Shown here piece after piece: positions 55,731 to 64,000 of a stretch of DNA of 64,000 bases. This DNA is from Lederbergia citri (GTDB lineage: Bacteria; Bacillota; Bacilli; Bacillales; Bacillaceae_C): NCBI RefSeq assembly GCF_018343625.1, contig NZ_JAGYPG010000001.1:1188502-1252501 (forward strand), read 5' to 3'. The translations under genes and the position numbers were made by a program. The stretch's first letter is position 1, and each line of letters opens with the position of its first letter. The notes under the pieces were generated by a model. That model was not told the DNA's origin and did not search any database. It saw only the letters and a list, made by a program, of their open reading frames with translations.

Positions 55731-56240
55731 GTGCAAAAAAAATCAATATTTACGTTATTTTTTAAAAGCTTGTATTCATTTAAAGACATTGCCAAACTTA
55801 GATTTATTGGCATTGGGAAAACCATTAAGTATACTTTTTTTCTTGTTTTACTATATTTCTTACCAAGTCTATATAACACATTAATATTAAAAGGGGATTC
55901 TTCAAGCCTATTACCTGATTTTGATGCAGGTAGTATTGCCATTATGCTCCCTATTTTTATTATCTTCATGTTTATTTTAAATATAGGGATCCTCTTTTTA
56001 AAAATATCAATATTAGCAAGTGTTGCTATATTACTCGCAAAACTATTAAAAAGGAAATTGCCCTATCGGCAAAGCTGGAGATTGACTGCTTTTAGTATTA
56101 CTTTGCCTACTTTACTATTCGGTTTAGAACCAATATTAAGTAAACCCATCCCATTCGGTACATTTTTCGACATCTTGATTAGTATCATTTATATATTTAT
56201 TAGTATTAAAAAAATACCTCGTCAAAAAAAACTTTCATAA
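55731..56240 (+). CDS. yqgB: DUF1189 family membrane protein
   Basis: A 169-residue membrane protein of the DUF1189 family with four or five hydrophobic helices and a basic C-terminus. Position matches YqgB, function unknown. GTG at 55731 follows AAGGGCG. Confidence 0.78.
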   Translation: MQKKSIFTLFFKSLYSFKDIAKLRFIGIGKTIKYTFFLVLLYFLPSLYNTLILKGDSSSLLPDFDAGSIAIMLPIFIIFMFILNIGILFLKISILASVAILLAKLLKRKLPYRQSWRLTAFSITLPTLLFGLEPILSKPIPFGTFFDILISIIYIFISIKKIPRQKKLS

Positions 56241-56293
56241 TTTTCCCATCCCCTTCATATACTTCATACATCTTATGAAGAGGCGGGATAAAT

Positions 56294-56629
56294 ATGAAAA
56301 AATTCGCAGCATTTATCGCAATATCTATTCTTATATATAGTGTGTATTATGATTTGACAATAGGTGTAATTCCAAGAAGTTCTGCCGAAACAGCTAAACT
56401 CATTGATATTAATTCGATCCCAGTCGAGCATGAACCATTTACCAAAATTGAAATTAAACCTGGCGATACAGTTATTTCTATTATGGAAGAGCTGCAGCAA
56501 GGTCCTTTGCCTGTTCCGATAAGTCAAATTGTTTCAGATTTCGAGGAGTTAAACGAAGGAACGAAACCAGAGCAAATTCAAATCGGGAAAACCTATCAAT
56601 TTCCGCTTTATCAAGAACAAAATCGTTAA
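56294..56629 (+). CDS. yqfZ: YqfZ-like protein with LysM-type domain
   Basis: A 111-residue protein with an N-terminal signal or anchor helix (residues 3-20) and a LysM-like C-terminal half (IKPGDTVISIMEELQ and IQIGKTYQFP). It is probably exported and bound to the wall. GAGGCGGG precedes the ATG at 56294. Matches YqfZ in synteny. Confidence 0.82.
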   Translation: MKKFAAFIAISILIYSVYYDLTIGVIPRSSAETAKLIDINSIPVEHEPFTKIEIKPGDTVISIMEELQQGPLPVPISQIVSDFEELNEGTKPEQIQIGKTYQFPLYQEQNR

Positions 56630-56643
56630 ATATAGCCAATGTG

Positions 56644-56673
56644 TTGTCAATTTCACATAAAGATTGATACAAT
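56644..56673 (+). promoter_or_regulatory. Candidate SigA promoter of ispG
   Basis: TTGTCA, an 18-bp spacer and TACAAT. A hairpin AGAGAT-AGTAA-ATCTCT with T-run follows at 56696-56720, before the ribosome-binding site. Confidence 0.6.
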
Positions 56674-56737
56674 ATATATGTATTTTATAATCAATAGAGA
56701 TAGTAAATCTCTATCTTTTTAAAGGAGAGAATTACCG

Positions 56738-57850
56738 TTGGGTGAAATTACACATCGTTCTAAAACGCGCCCGGTGAAAGTCGGTAACTTAACAATCGGG
56801 GGAAGCGATCAAGTTATTATCCAAAGTATGACGACAACTAAGACTCATGATGTTGATGCGACTGTACGTGAAATAGAGCGGTTAGAAGAAGCGGGCTGTC
56901 AAATCGTAAGGGTTGCCTGTCCTGATGAAAGAGCTGCAAATGCGATTTCGGAAATTAAAAAAAGAATCAATATTCCACTGGTAGTTGATATACATTTCGA
57001 TTATCGTCTTGCCTTAAAAGCAATTGAAGGCGGAGCAGATAAAATCAGAATCAACCCGGGCAATATCGGTAAGCGCGAAAAGGTTGAAGAAGTTGTAAAG
57101 GCTGCAAAAGCAAAAGGAATTCCTATACGGATTGGTGTCAATGCGGGAAGCCTTGAAAGACATATCCTGCAGAAATACGGTTATCCGACTGCAGACGGAA
57201 TGGTTGAGAGTGCCCTACACCATATCCAAATTCTCGAGGATTTAGATTTTCATGATATTATCGTATCCATGAAGGCATCTGACGTTCGCCTTGCGATTGA
57301 AGCATATGAAAAAGCATCACGAGCGTTTGATTATCCACTTCATCTAGGTATTACAGAAAGTGGAACATTATTTGCTGGTACGGTCAAAAGTGCAGCAGGC
57401 CTCGGTGCCATTCTAAGCATGGGAATTGGCAATACGTTAAGAATATCTCTTAGTGCCGATCCAGTTGAGGAAGTTAAGGTAGCACGAGAACTATTGAAGT
57501 CTTTCGGACTTATTTCAAATGCGGCTACTCTTGTTTCTTGTCCAACTTGCGGGAGAATCGAAATTGATTTAATTAAAATAGCAAATGAAGTAGAAGAATA
57601 TATCCAAAATATTAAAGCACCTATTAAGGTATCTGTATTAGGATGTGCGGTTAACGGACCTGGCGAAGCCCGTGAAGCAGATATCGGCATTGCAGGAGCA
57701 CGCGGAGAAGGACTTCTATTTAAAAAAGGGAAAACTGTCAGAAAGGTTCCTGAAGCTACAATGGTCGAAGAGTTAAAAAAGGAAATCGACATAATGGCTG
57801 CAGAATACTTTAAAAAACAAGAAGAAGAAAAGCAAAATATACCTAACTAA
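56738..57850 (+). CDS. ispG: (E)-4-hydroxy-3-methylbut-2-enyl-diphosphate synthase
   Basis: A 370-residue IspG (GcpE), the penultimate step of the MEP isoprenoid pathway, converting MEcPP to HMBPP. The TIM-barrel domain is followed by a C-terminal [4Fe-4S]-binding domain with cysteines in SCPTCGR (about residues 268-274) and [11 protein letters not shown] (about 304-314), and a conserved Glu. AAAGGAGAG precedes the TTG at 56738. Confidence 0.96.
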   Translation: MGEITHRSKTRPVKVGNLTIGGSDQVIIQSMTTTKTHDVDATVREIERLEEAGCQIVRVACPDERAANAISEIKKRINIPLVVDIHFDYRLALKAIEGGADKIRINPGNIGKREKVEEVVKAAKAKGIPIRIGVNAGSLERHILQKYGYPTADGMVESALHHIQILEDLDFHDIIVSMKASDVRLAIEAYEKASRAFDYPLHLGITESGTLFAGTVKSAAGLGAILSMGIGNTLRISLSADPVEEVKVARELLKSFGLISNAATLVSCPTCGRIEIDLIKIANEVEEYIQNIKAPIKVSVLGCAVNGPGEAREADIGIAGARGEGLLFKKGKTVRKVPEATMVEELKKEIDIMAAEYFKKQEEEKQNIPN

Positions 57851-57915
57851 TGTTATGAGGGGCTGTCCAGGGACGGCTCCTTCTTTAACATACATAAAGG
57901 AGAATGAATTTTTAT

Positions 57916-58506
57916 ATGCAGAAGAGGTTTGGAATTGATATCGATGGAACTGTAACCTGCCCTACTTCCCTCATTCCTCATATCAATAAAGAGTTCAAAT
58001 TAAATATTACTTTAGATGATCTCACTGAATACGAGTTGACTGAATGCCTACAAGTTGATAAAGAAAAATTTTATCAATGGTTTGTTAAAAATGAACCCCT
58101 TATGTATGCAGAATCTCCATTAGCAGATGGAGCAAAACCTGTTTTATCAAAATGGGTACATGAGCATGAATTGTTTTTTATTAGTGCGAGAAGCCAAACG
58201 CTTTTTGATGTAACGACTACTTGGTTTCATACCAATGAAATTGAGTACCATCATATTGAATTAATTGGTTCCCATGATAAAGTCGGGACTGCGAAAAAAC
58301 ATAATATTGACATCTTTTTTGAGGACAAGCATGATAACGCTGTAGACATTTCTGAGGAGCTTAATATTCCTGTGATATTATTTGATACTCCATACAATCG
58401 CAGGCCATCCCCGGAAAATGTCATCCGTGTGTATAGTTGGGCGGAAGCAAAAAATTGGGTAGAAAACTGGATTAAACTTGAAGATAAAATAAGAAAAGAA
58501 GCCTAG
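57916..58506 (+). CDS. yqfW: HAD-family nucleotidase-like phosphatase YqfW
   Basis: A 196-residue protein of the HAD superfamily, 5'(3')-deoxyribonucleotidase-like. Motif I FGIDIDGTVTC carries the Asp nucleophile and acid, motif II ISARSQ follows, and motif III/IV FFEDKHDNAVDI. It probably dephosphorylates a nucleotide; substrate unknown. I chose ATG 57916 for the family N-terminus (MQKRFGIDIDG), although an ATG at 57904 lies nearer to the AAAGGAG. Confidence 0.85.
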   Translation: MQKRFGIDIDGTVTCPTSLIPHINKEFKLNITLDDLTEYELTECLQVDKEKFYQWFVKNEPLMYAESPLADGAKPVLSKWVHEHELFFISARSQTLFDVTTTWFHTNEIEYHHIELIGSHDKVGTAKKHNIDIFFEDKHDNAVDISEELNIPVILFDTPYNRRPSPENVIRVYSWAEAKNWVENWIKLEDKIRKEA

Positions 58507-58535
58507 ATTTTAACTAATCAAGGCTTCTTTCTTTA
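58493..58535 (+). terminator. Terminator after yqfW
   Basis: AAGAAGCCT...AGGCTTCTT with inner GATT/AATC pairing, followed by TCTTT; it overlaps the stop codon. Confidence 0.88.
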
Positions 58536-58616
58536 TCATGCTCATTCGTCTAACCCTCAGTTCAAAAAGAAAAATTCTTTGCTGAGGTCAGAAGGACGTT
58601 GAGCATGTCTCTATGT

Positions 58617-59042
58617 TCATGCACCCAAGCTTTTCCTGCATTCAGGGCACTTTCCGTAAATTTCAAATTTATGGTCTGCGACATCATAGTCTTTTAAATC
58701 TTCGGTAACAAAATTCATCGGGCATGCCTCAATAGCCTTTGTACTACCGCAATCCATGCATATAAAATGATGATGGTGATCGTGAAGCGAACAAGTGTAA
58801 CGAAAATTTTTCTCACCTGATAATTCAGTCGATTCAAGAATACCAAGCTGATTAAATAGTGAGAGATTACGATAAATGGTATCAAAGCTAAGGCCCGGAT
58901 ATTCATCACTCATCATTTCTAACAATTCCTTTGCTGTTAAGTATTTATCGCTCCTTGCAAAGATTTCAAGAATTCGCTCACGTTTTCCAGTTACTTTAAA
59001 ACCTTTATTTTTAACGATTTGAACAGCTTCATTAACGTTCAT
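58617..59042 (-). CDS. zur: Zinc uptake regulator Zur (Fur family)
   Basis: A 141-residue Fur-family repressor. The N-terminal winged helix (SFDTIYRNLSLFNQLGIL) is followed by a metal-binding dimerisation domain with HDHHHHFIC, CMDC and CPEC; the two CxxC pairs bind structural zinc. It represses zinc uptake genes when zinc is plentiful. It is the last gene of znuC-znuB-zur, four bases after znuB; a Zur box upstream of znuC implies autoregulation. Confidence 0.95.
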   Translation of the reverse strand: MNVNEAVQIVKNKGFKVTGKRERILEIFARSDKYLTAKELLEMMSDEYPGLSFDTIYRNLSLFNQLGILESTELSGEKNFRYTCSLHDHHHHFICMDCGSTKAIEACPMNFVTEDLKDYDVADHKFEIYGKCPECRKSLGA

Positions 59043-59046
59043 TTTC

Positions 59047-59898
59047 TCACCTTACCTTTACGGGTCTGTGACCTTGATTACGTTTATATAAAATAATTCC
59101 TAAAAGAATCAGAATCGAAATGATGACAATCGTACCACCAGGTGCTAAATCTAAATAATACGCACTAATTAATCCTCCGACTACTGATATTTCACCGAAT
59201 AATATCGATAAAAAGATTGTTTGTTTAAACCCTCTGGCTATTCGCATACTAGCGGCAACTGGCAACGTCATAAGTGCTGAAACAAGTAATATTCCTACTA
59301 TGCGCATTGAAGCAGCGATCACCAACGCTATTAAAACCATAAATAATAAATGAATACTCCTGGCTGGAATTCCGGAAACTTTAGCATGCTCCTCGTCAAA
59401 GGATAACAGGAAAAGTTCTTTATATAAAAATAATATGACTAATCCGACAAAGATGCTAATCCCGACAATTACATATAAATCTACTCTGCTAACTGCACTT
59501 ACACTTCCGAATAAATAGTTTAATAAGTCGGTATTGAATCCATCTGCAAGTGAAATAAAAATAACCCCTATGCCAATCCCACCTGATAAGATGATTGGAA
59601 TGGCCAATTCTTGATAATGCTTATAAACCATTCTTAGTCTTTCTATCAGTACTGAACCAAGAACTGAAAATCCCATCCCAAAATAGAGTGGATTCATACC
59701 AGCAAACATCATTGTTTTTTTGCTCAAAAATAAACTTGCAGCAATACCTGCCAAAGTTACATGACTTAAAGCGTCTGCAATTAAAGATAATCTTCTTACA
59801 ACGATAAATGTACCTAATAAAGGAGCGATAAATCCGATTAACAAACCTGTTAAAAAAGTATTTTGTAAAAATTCATATTGGAATATTGCTGAAATCAT
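59047..59898 (-). CDS. znuB: Zinc ABC transporter permease
   Basis: A 283-residue ABC-3 family (ZnuB/AdcB-type) membrane permease with eight or nine hydrophobic helices and motif SLIADALSHVTLAGIA. It forms the zinc channel with ZnuC; the binding protein ZnuA/AdcA is not in this window. The ATG overlaps the znuC stop by four bases. Confidence 0.92.
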   Translation of the reverse strand: MISAIFQYEFLQNTFLTGLLIGFIAPLLGTFIVVRRLSLIADALSHVTLAGIAASLFLSKKTMMFAGMNPLYFGMGFSVLGSVLIERLRMVYKHYQELAIPIILSGGIGIGVIFISLADGFNTDLLNYLFGSVSAVSRVDLYVIVGISIFVGLVILFLYKELFLLSFDEEHAKVSGIPARSIHLLFMVLIALVIAASMRIVGILLVSALMTLPVAASMRIARGFKQTIFLSILFGEISVVGGLISAYYLDLAPGGTIVIISILILLGIILYKRNQGHRPVKVR

Positions 59899-60689
59899 CT
59901 AGTTGTACCACCTTCTTCAATATACACATGCTCATGGTCATGGGAAATCAGGTGGACATCATGTTGATAAATAGATGATAAATCATCCGTATTTAATTGT
60001 TCAAAATCCTCTACATCACCATGGAAATGCAATTTTTTATTCAAGCATGCTATATGAGTAACCTTATTTGTTATTGTTCCAATATCATGGGTAACGAGGA
60101 TTAACGTAATCCCACGTTCTTTATTTAAATTTTCTAGCATATGATAAAACGATTTGACATTTTCTTCATCTACACCAACTGTCGGTTCATCAAGTATGAG
60201 AACATCAGGTTTGGACACAATGGCACGGGCAATAAACACTCTCTGTTGCTGTCCACCGGATAGCTCTCCAATATTTTTTTTGGAAAAATGGCTCATACCT
60301 ACAGAGGCGATGGCTTCCTTAATTTCTCTTTGTTGTTCTTTTCCAATGAAATGAAAAAGTCCTAATTTACCTGTTAAGCCACTCGCGACAACTTCAAAGA
60401 CTGATGCAGGAAATCCACTATTAAATGAATTTGCTTTTTGCGAAACATAGCCAATCCTATTCCAATCTTTAAATCTTGCTTGAGGCTGTCCAAATAATAA
60501 CACTTCTCCATGCTGAGGTTTAATTAGCCCTAGAATAATTTTTAGAAGCGTTGACTTGCCGGAGCCATTTGGACCAACCAGGCCTAAAAAAGCACCTTTT
60601 GGCACATTAAGGTCAATATGTTCTAGGACATTTTCTCTTTCGTAGCGAAAATTCACATCTTTTATTTGAATAATAGTTTCGTTAGTCAT
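59895..60689 (-). CDS. znuC: Zinc ABC transporter ATP-binding protein
   Basis: A 264-residue ABC ATPase. Walker A is GPNGSGKST (about residues 38-46), the signature LSGGQQQRVF (about 142), Walker B VLILDEPTVGVD (about 164) and H-loop VTHD. The C-terminal His-rich tail (HDVHLISHDHEHVYIEE) fits a zinc or manganese system. First gene of the operon, behind a Zur box. Confidence 0.95.
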   Translation of the reverse strand: MTNETIIQIKDVNFRYERENVLEHIDLNVPKGAFLGLVGPNGSGKSTLLKIILGLIKPQHGEVLLFGQPQARFKDWNRIGYVSQKANSFNSGFPASVFEVVASGLTGKLGLFHFIGKEQQREIKEAIASVGMSHFSKKNIGELSGGQQQRVFIARAIVSKPDVLILDEPTVGVDEENVKSFYHMLENLNKERGITLILVTHDIGTITNKVTHIACLNKKLHFHGDVEDFEQLNTDDLSSIYQHDVHLISHDHEHVYIEEGGTTR

Positions 60690-60704
60690 AAAAAACTTCC
60701 TTTA

Positions 60705-60725
60705 AAATAAGAATCATTACGATTT
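60705..60725. promoter_or_regulatory. Zur box upstream of znuC
   Basis: AAATAAGAATCATTACGATTT matches the Bacillus Zur operator (AAATCGTAATNATTACGATTT) except at three bases of one arm. It lies 16 bp before znuC. Confidence 0.88.
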
Positions 60726-60822
60726 GGTTCCATGAAATTATACACAATTATTTTTTATTTGTAAATGAAGCCGCACTAATGACAACCTTCCTACATACAT
60801 TTTTGAATAGGGGTGATTCATC

Positions 60823-61077
60823 ATGAAATTAATTCAAAATATGATTAATATGAAAATTAATGTGATTACTTCAGAGGAGTTATTAAAATATGCAAAGCAG
60901 TATAATATTAATGTGTCTAAAGCACAAGCAGAAAAAATAGCGGCATTTTTAAGAGGTAAAAATTTTGATATTTTTAATGACCGAACTCGATCCCAAATCA
61001 TCAGAGAAGTAGCAAAAATATCGGGACCAAATACAGCGAAAGAAATTAATAAACTATTTATTCAATTTACGAGATAG
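60823..61077 (+). CDS. yqfT: DUF2624 family protein YqfT
   Basis: An 84-residue helical protein of the DUF2624 family, function unknown. GGGGTGA precedes the ATG at 60823. Position matches YqfT. Confidence 0.85.
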   Translation: MKLIQNMINMKINVITSEELLKYAKQYNINVSKAQAEKIAAFLRGKNFDIFNDRTRSQIIREVAKISGPNTAKEINKLFIQFTR

Positions 61078-61094
61078 TACTGGATAGCAGAAAA

Positions 61095-61150
61095 ATGAAG
61101 GCTGTCTATTTGTCTCTTCTTACATATAAGACAATAAAATAGACAGCCCA
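61095..61150 (-). terminator. Terminator after nfo
   Basis: GGCTGTCTATTTT...AAATAGACAGCC long hairpin, followed on the minus strand by TTCATTTTT. Confidence 0.85.
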
Positions 61151-61161
61151 CGCGATTTTTA

Positions 61162-62064
61162 TTATTTAACTAATGTTTCCATAATTTCCTCACGTAGCTG
61201 CTCGTTGAACAAACCACTTCTTATCATCTCTATTTCATGCTTGTAAGGAGCTTTTTTATTGTTTTTGTCCTCTCCTACATAAGGTGTTTCTAATATTTTT
61301 GGTACGTGTTTTAATTGTGGGTGGTTAATAATATAGCTTAAAGCCGTAAATCCTATATGACCAAAACCAATATTTTCATGCCTATCTTTTTTCGCACCAC
61401 GTTCATTTTTACTATCATTAATATGAAGAACTTTTATGCGATCAATTCCAATCACTTTATCAAATTCTTGAAGAACTCCATCAAAATCATTTACGATATC
61501 ATATCCTGCATCATGTGTATGGCAAGTATCAAAACAAATTGACAGCTTATCATTATGATGAACTCCGTCAATAATGGCCGCTAGCTCCTCAAAAGATCTT
61601 CCACATTCAGACCCTTTGCCAGCCATTGTCTCAAGGGCAATTTGTACTTCTTCTTCTCCTGTTAAAACTTCATTTAATCCTTCAATGATTTTCTTAATTC
61701 CTTTTTCGGCACCTTCCCCTACATGTGCTCCAGGGTGAAGAACAATTTGTTTAGAGCCAATGGCAGCAGTTCTATCAATTTCGGAGCGTAGAAAATCGAC
61801 TCCTAATGCAAAAGTAGCAGGGTTAACTGTATTTCCAATATTAATAATATATGGGGCATGAACAATAATTTCGTCAATCCCATTTTCTTTCATATGAAGC
61901 TGTCCAGCTTCAATATTTAGGTCTTCAATTTTCTTTCTACGTGTATTTTGAGGAGCTCCAGTATAAATCATGAAAGTATTTGCACCATATGAAATGGCTT
62001 CCTCGCTCGCTGCTACAAGCATTTTCTTTCCACTCATCGAAACGTGCGAACCGATTTTTAACAT
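61162..62064 (-). CDS. nfo: Endonuclease IV (AP endonuclease)
   Basis: A 300-residue TIM-barrel AP endonuclease, base-excision repair. Zinc ligands and motifs are GSHVSMSG at the start, [29 protein letters not shown] and [20 protein letters not shown]. It cuts 5' to abasic sites; active in B. subtilis spores as YqfS. GGAAAAC lies upstream of the ATG at 62064, with cshB 18 bases upstream. Confidence 0.97.
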   Translation of the reverse strand: MLKIGSHVSMSGKKMLVAASEEAISYGANTFMIYTGAPQNTRRKKIEDLNIEAGQLHMKENGIDEIIVHAPYIINIGNTVNPATFALGVDFLRSEIDRTAAIGSKQIVLHPGAHVGEGAEKGIKKIIEGLNEVLTGEEEVQIALETMAGKGSECGRSFEELAAIIDGVHHNDKLSICFDTCHTHDAGYDIVNDFDGVLQEFDKVIGIDRIKVLHINDSKNERGAKKDRHENIGFGHIGFTALSYIINHPQLKHVPKILETPYVGEDKNNKKAPYKHEIEMIRSGLFNEQLREEIMETLVK

Positions 62065-62082
62065 GTTTTCCTCTCCATTCTA

Positions 62083-63396
62083 TTATTTTTTTCTATTTTT
62101 AATTTTTCTTTCACGTCTTTTGATTTGCTCTCTTTGCTCTTGCATTTTCTTTTTATATCCAGGCTTTACTTTTTGCGGTTTTCTAACGAGTTGTCTTGCT
62201 TTTATTTCCTCTTCTGAAACGATTTTCGTTCGATTTTTCCTGCGATTACGTTCTGTTATTTGAACCCAGTTGCCATTTTGAAGATCCAAATAAGAAAATT
62301 CAATCCCCATTTTATCTAATCGAACAAGTGCATCTTCATCAGAAGGTTCATAAATTGTAACTGCTAACCCCTTATTTCCTGCCCTTGCCGTACGTCCTGT
62401 ACGATGAATATAAAAATCGAGGTCTCTAGGAAGTTCATAATTAATAATATGACTGACGCCTTCTATATCGATTCCTCTTGCCGCAAGATCAGTAGCAACA
62501 ATATATTGAAACTCTAAATTTCTAATCTGTTTCATGACTCTTTTACGTTCACGTGGACTAATATCCCCATGTAGCCTGCCTACTTTTAATCCCCGTTCTA
62601 TAAGTTGATCAGCAATCGTGTCCGCCAGTTCCTTCGTGTTAACAAAAACGATCGCCAAATACGGATTATACGAACGTAATATATCCTCTAATAATTCTAT
62701 TTTTTTCCTGCTTTTTATAGGGACTAAAATATGCTCAATATTTTTAGCTGATAATTGTTGTGGTTCGACTTGTTCAAAAATAGGGTTTTCCATATACTTT
62801 TTTAGAAAAGGTTTTAATTTTTCAGGAATAGTCGCAGAAAACACTAACATTTGTAAATCCTTTGGCATTTTGCCAGCTATTTGATCAACATCGTGAAGAA
62901 ATCCCATATCCAGCATTAAATCTGCTTCATCCACTACTAACAAGGAAGAAGTATGAACAAACAAAGCTTGCTCATTAATAAGGTCATTAATCCTCCCGGG
63001 GGTACCTACAACGACTTGCGGTTGTTGCCTTAATTTCTCTATATCCCTTTTTTTGTCCGTTCCGCCAATATAACATCTTGCTGTAATTTTGTTTTCTTCA
63101 TCATGTTTTACAATTTTTAAAATTTCATGATAAATTTGATTGGAAAGCTCTCTTGTAGGGGCCGTAATAACAGCCTGCACTTGCTGAATACTTGGATTGA
63201 TTGATTCAAGCAATGGAAATAGATATGAGTGTGTCTTCCCTGTTCCAGTTTGTGATTGTCCGATGGCACTTTCGCCTTTTAGTATGACAGGTATTATTTT
63301 TCTCTGAATTTCAGTTGGGCTGCGAAACCCTAGTTCATCAATCGCATTATTGATAAATGGTTTGAAATTATATTGAGTAAAATTATTATTATTCAT
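62083..63396 (-). CDS. cshB: DEAD-box ATP-dependent RNA helicase CshB
   Basis: A 437-residue DEAD-box RNA helicase. The Q motif (FINNAIDELGFRSPTEIQ), motif I QTGTGKT, motif II DEAD, motif III SAT, and motif VI HRTGRTARAG are all present, followed by a very basic tail. It unwinds RNA, probably in ribosome biogenesis and cold adaptation. GGAG precedes the ATG at 63396; the in-frame GTG at 63405 overlaps the site. Confidence 0.96.
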   Translation of the reverse strand: MNNNNFTQYNFKPFINNAIDELGFRSPTEIQRKIIPVILKGESAIGQSQTGTGKTHSYLFPLLESINPSIQQVQAVITAPTRELSNQIYHEILKIVKHDEENKITARCYIGGTDKKRDIEKLRQQPQVVVGTPGRINDLINEQALFVHTSSLLVVDEADLMLDMGFLHDVDQIAGKMPKDLQMLVFSATIPEKLKPFLKKYMENPIFEQVEPQQLSAKNIEHILVPIKSRKKIELLEDILRSYNPYLAIVFVNTKELADTIADQLIERGLKVGRLHGDISPRERKRVMKQIRNLEFQYIVATDLAARGIDIEGVSHIINYELPRDLDFYIHRTGRTARAGNKGLAVTIYEPSDEDALVRLDKMGIEFSYLDLQNGNWVQITERNRRKNRTKIVSEEEIKARQLVRKPQKVKPGYKKKMQEQREQIKRRERKIKNRKK

Positions 63397-63583
63397 TTCT
63401 TTCACTCCTTCATAGAGGGAAATCCCTCCGACCCATTATAAACTATTAAGTTGACATGTACAATTGAACTAACTAAAGCATTTTTAGACACGCGCCTGCT
63501 CATTCCAAACGAATCACGGCGAATAACCAAACTTTTACTTCATTCCTGCATATTATAACCAGAGGAAGGGAGTGAAATTTATT

Positions 63584-64000
63584 ATGTTTGGTAATCGTAT
63601 GCCTATGCCCCCTAGAGGAATGCCGATGTTCCGTGGGCCTTCTATGGGAGCAAATCCTTTCGGCAGAGGATTTGGCGGGCCGCCTCCAATGGGTCAAAAT
63701 GCCGGTGGAGGAAATTTGTTGGCAAGACTATTTCAAAGACAGGGTGGATCAATGGCCTCCGGAGTTCCTCAGGCGGCTAACATGTTTTCACGTGGAGCCG
63801 GTCAAACTTCATTTTTGCAAGGATTAAATCCTGCTTCAATTAATGGCTTCTTAACCAATACACAAAATGTTCTAAATACTGCGAGGCAAATTGGTCCACT
63901 CGTTCAACAATACGGACCTATCGTAAGGAATCTCCCGGCAATGTGGAGACTATATAAAGGATTTAAAGATTTACCGTCTGATGATTCAGCGGATTCTAAG
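63584..64000 (+). CDS. yqfQ: YqfQ/VrrA-like protein, 3' end outside window
   Basis: The first 139 codons of a protein rich in Gly, Met and Pro at the N-terminus (MFGNRMPMPPRGMPMFRGPS), then a more ordered segment (NPASINGFLTNTQNVLNT, GPLVQQYGPIVRNLP). This matches YqfQ (VrrA family), a spore-associated protein of unknown role. GGGAGTGA precedes the ATG at 63584. The gene runs off the window. Confidence 0.85.
   Translation, partial: MFGNRMPMPPRGMPMFRGPSMGANPFGRGFGGPPPMGQNAGGGNLLARLFQRQGGSMASGVPQAANMFSRGAGQTSFLQGLNPASINGFLTNTQNVLNTARQIGPLVQQYGPIVRNLPAMWRLYKGFKDLPSDDSADSK

Noticed and set aside
1..64000. CRISPR array, rRNA or tRNA genes
   Set aside because: No regularly spaced repeats, and no rRNA or tRNA sequences were seen on either strand.

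Overview
The window is a piece of a low-GC Firmicutes chromosome, from a spore-forming Bacillaceae species. Its housekeeping genes follow the Bacillus subtilis order yqhQ-yqhP-yqhO ... yqhL-gcvPB-gcvPA-gcvT-yqhH-yqhG-comG ... yqgX-yqgW-yqgU-yqgS-glcK-yqgQ-yqgP-yqgO-yqgN-rpmG-pbpA-yqgE-sodA-yqgB-yqfZ-ispG-yqfW-zur-yqfT-nfo-cshB-yqfQ. Differences from B. subtilis include a class II ribonucleotide reductase gene (nrdJ) where mntR and lipM would lie, no sinIR-tasA between yqhG and comG, and a znuCB-zur operon.

Region 1 (1-16.5 kb): yqhQ, yqhP and yqhO; nrdJ, cut by a 324-nt ORF-less group I intron and preceded by two NrdR boxes; yqhL; a dispersed repeat and an ATPase gene; the glycine cleavage genes gcvT-gcvPA-gcvPB behind a tandem glycine riboswitch; yqhH and yqhG; yqzE, aroK; and the distal comG genes, with a shortened comGG that seems to use an ATT start.

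Region 2 (16.5-38.95 kb) is the main finding. It is a 22,449-bp mobile element inserted inside comGC, the major competence pseudopilin gene. A large serine recombinase sits at one end. The two comGC halves share the 5-bp core CAAAT in the same reading phase, so precise excision would rebuild a 103-residue ComGC. The reconstructed attP has an imperfect dyad centred on that core. Cargo includes sporulation-type small genes (two YjcZ-family, a Spo0E-family phosphatase, a Cse60-like protein), metal genes (CDF exporter, Fur-box-controlled FTR1 permease, DUF2935, YmaF), a decayed arsR/flavoprotein locus with twin operators, an SPbeta-type ATP-dependent DNA ligase, a cyclic-di-GMP-I riboswitch in front of a CheY-like receiver, a membrane J-domain protein, several unrecognised proteins, a tyrosine recombinase with upstream repeats and a helicase-like protein. 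I see no phage structural genes, so it resembles a skin-like or integrative island more than a complete prophage.

Region 3 (38.9-64 kb) holds the 5' part of comGC, comGB and comGA, then ordinary housekeeping genes for glucose phosphorylation, folate, cell-wall and lipoteichoic-acid synthesis, superoxide dismutase, isoprenoids, zinc uptake with its Zur box, base-excision repair and a DEAD-box helicase. The window ends inside yqfQ. A second full copy of the dispersed repeat lies at 49.9 kb and a short remnant at 41.7 kb.
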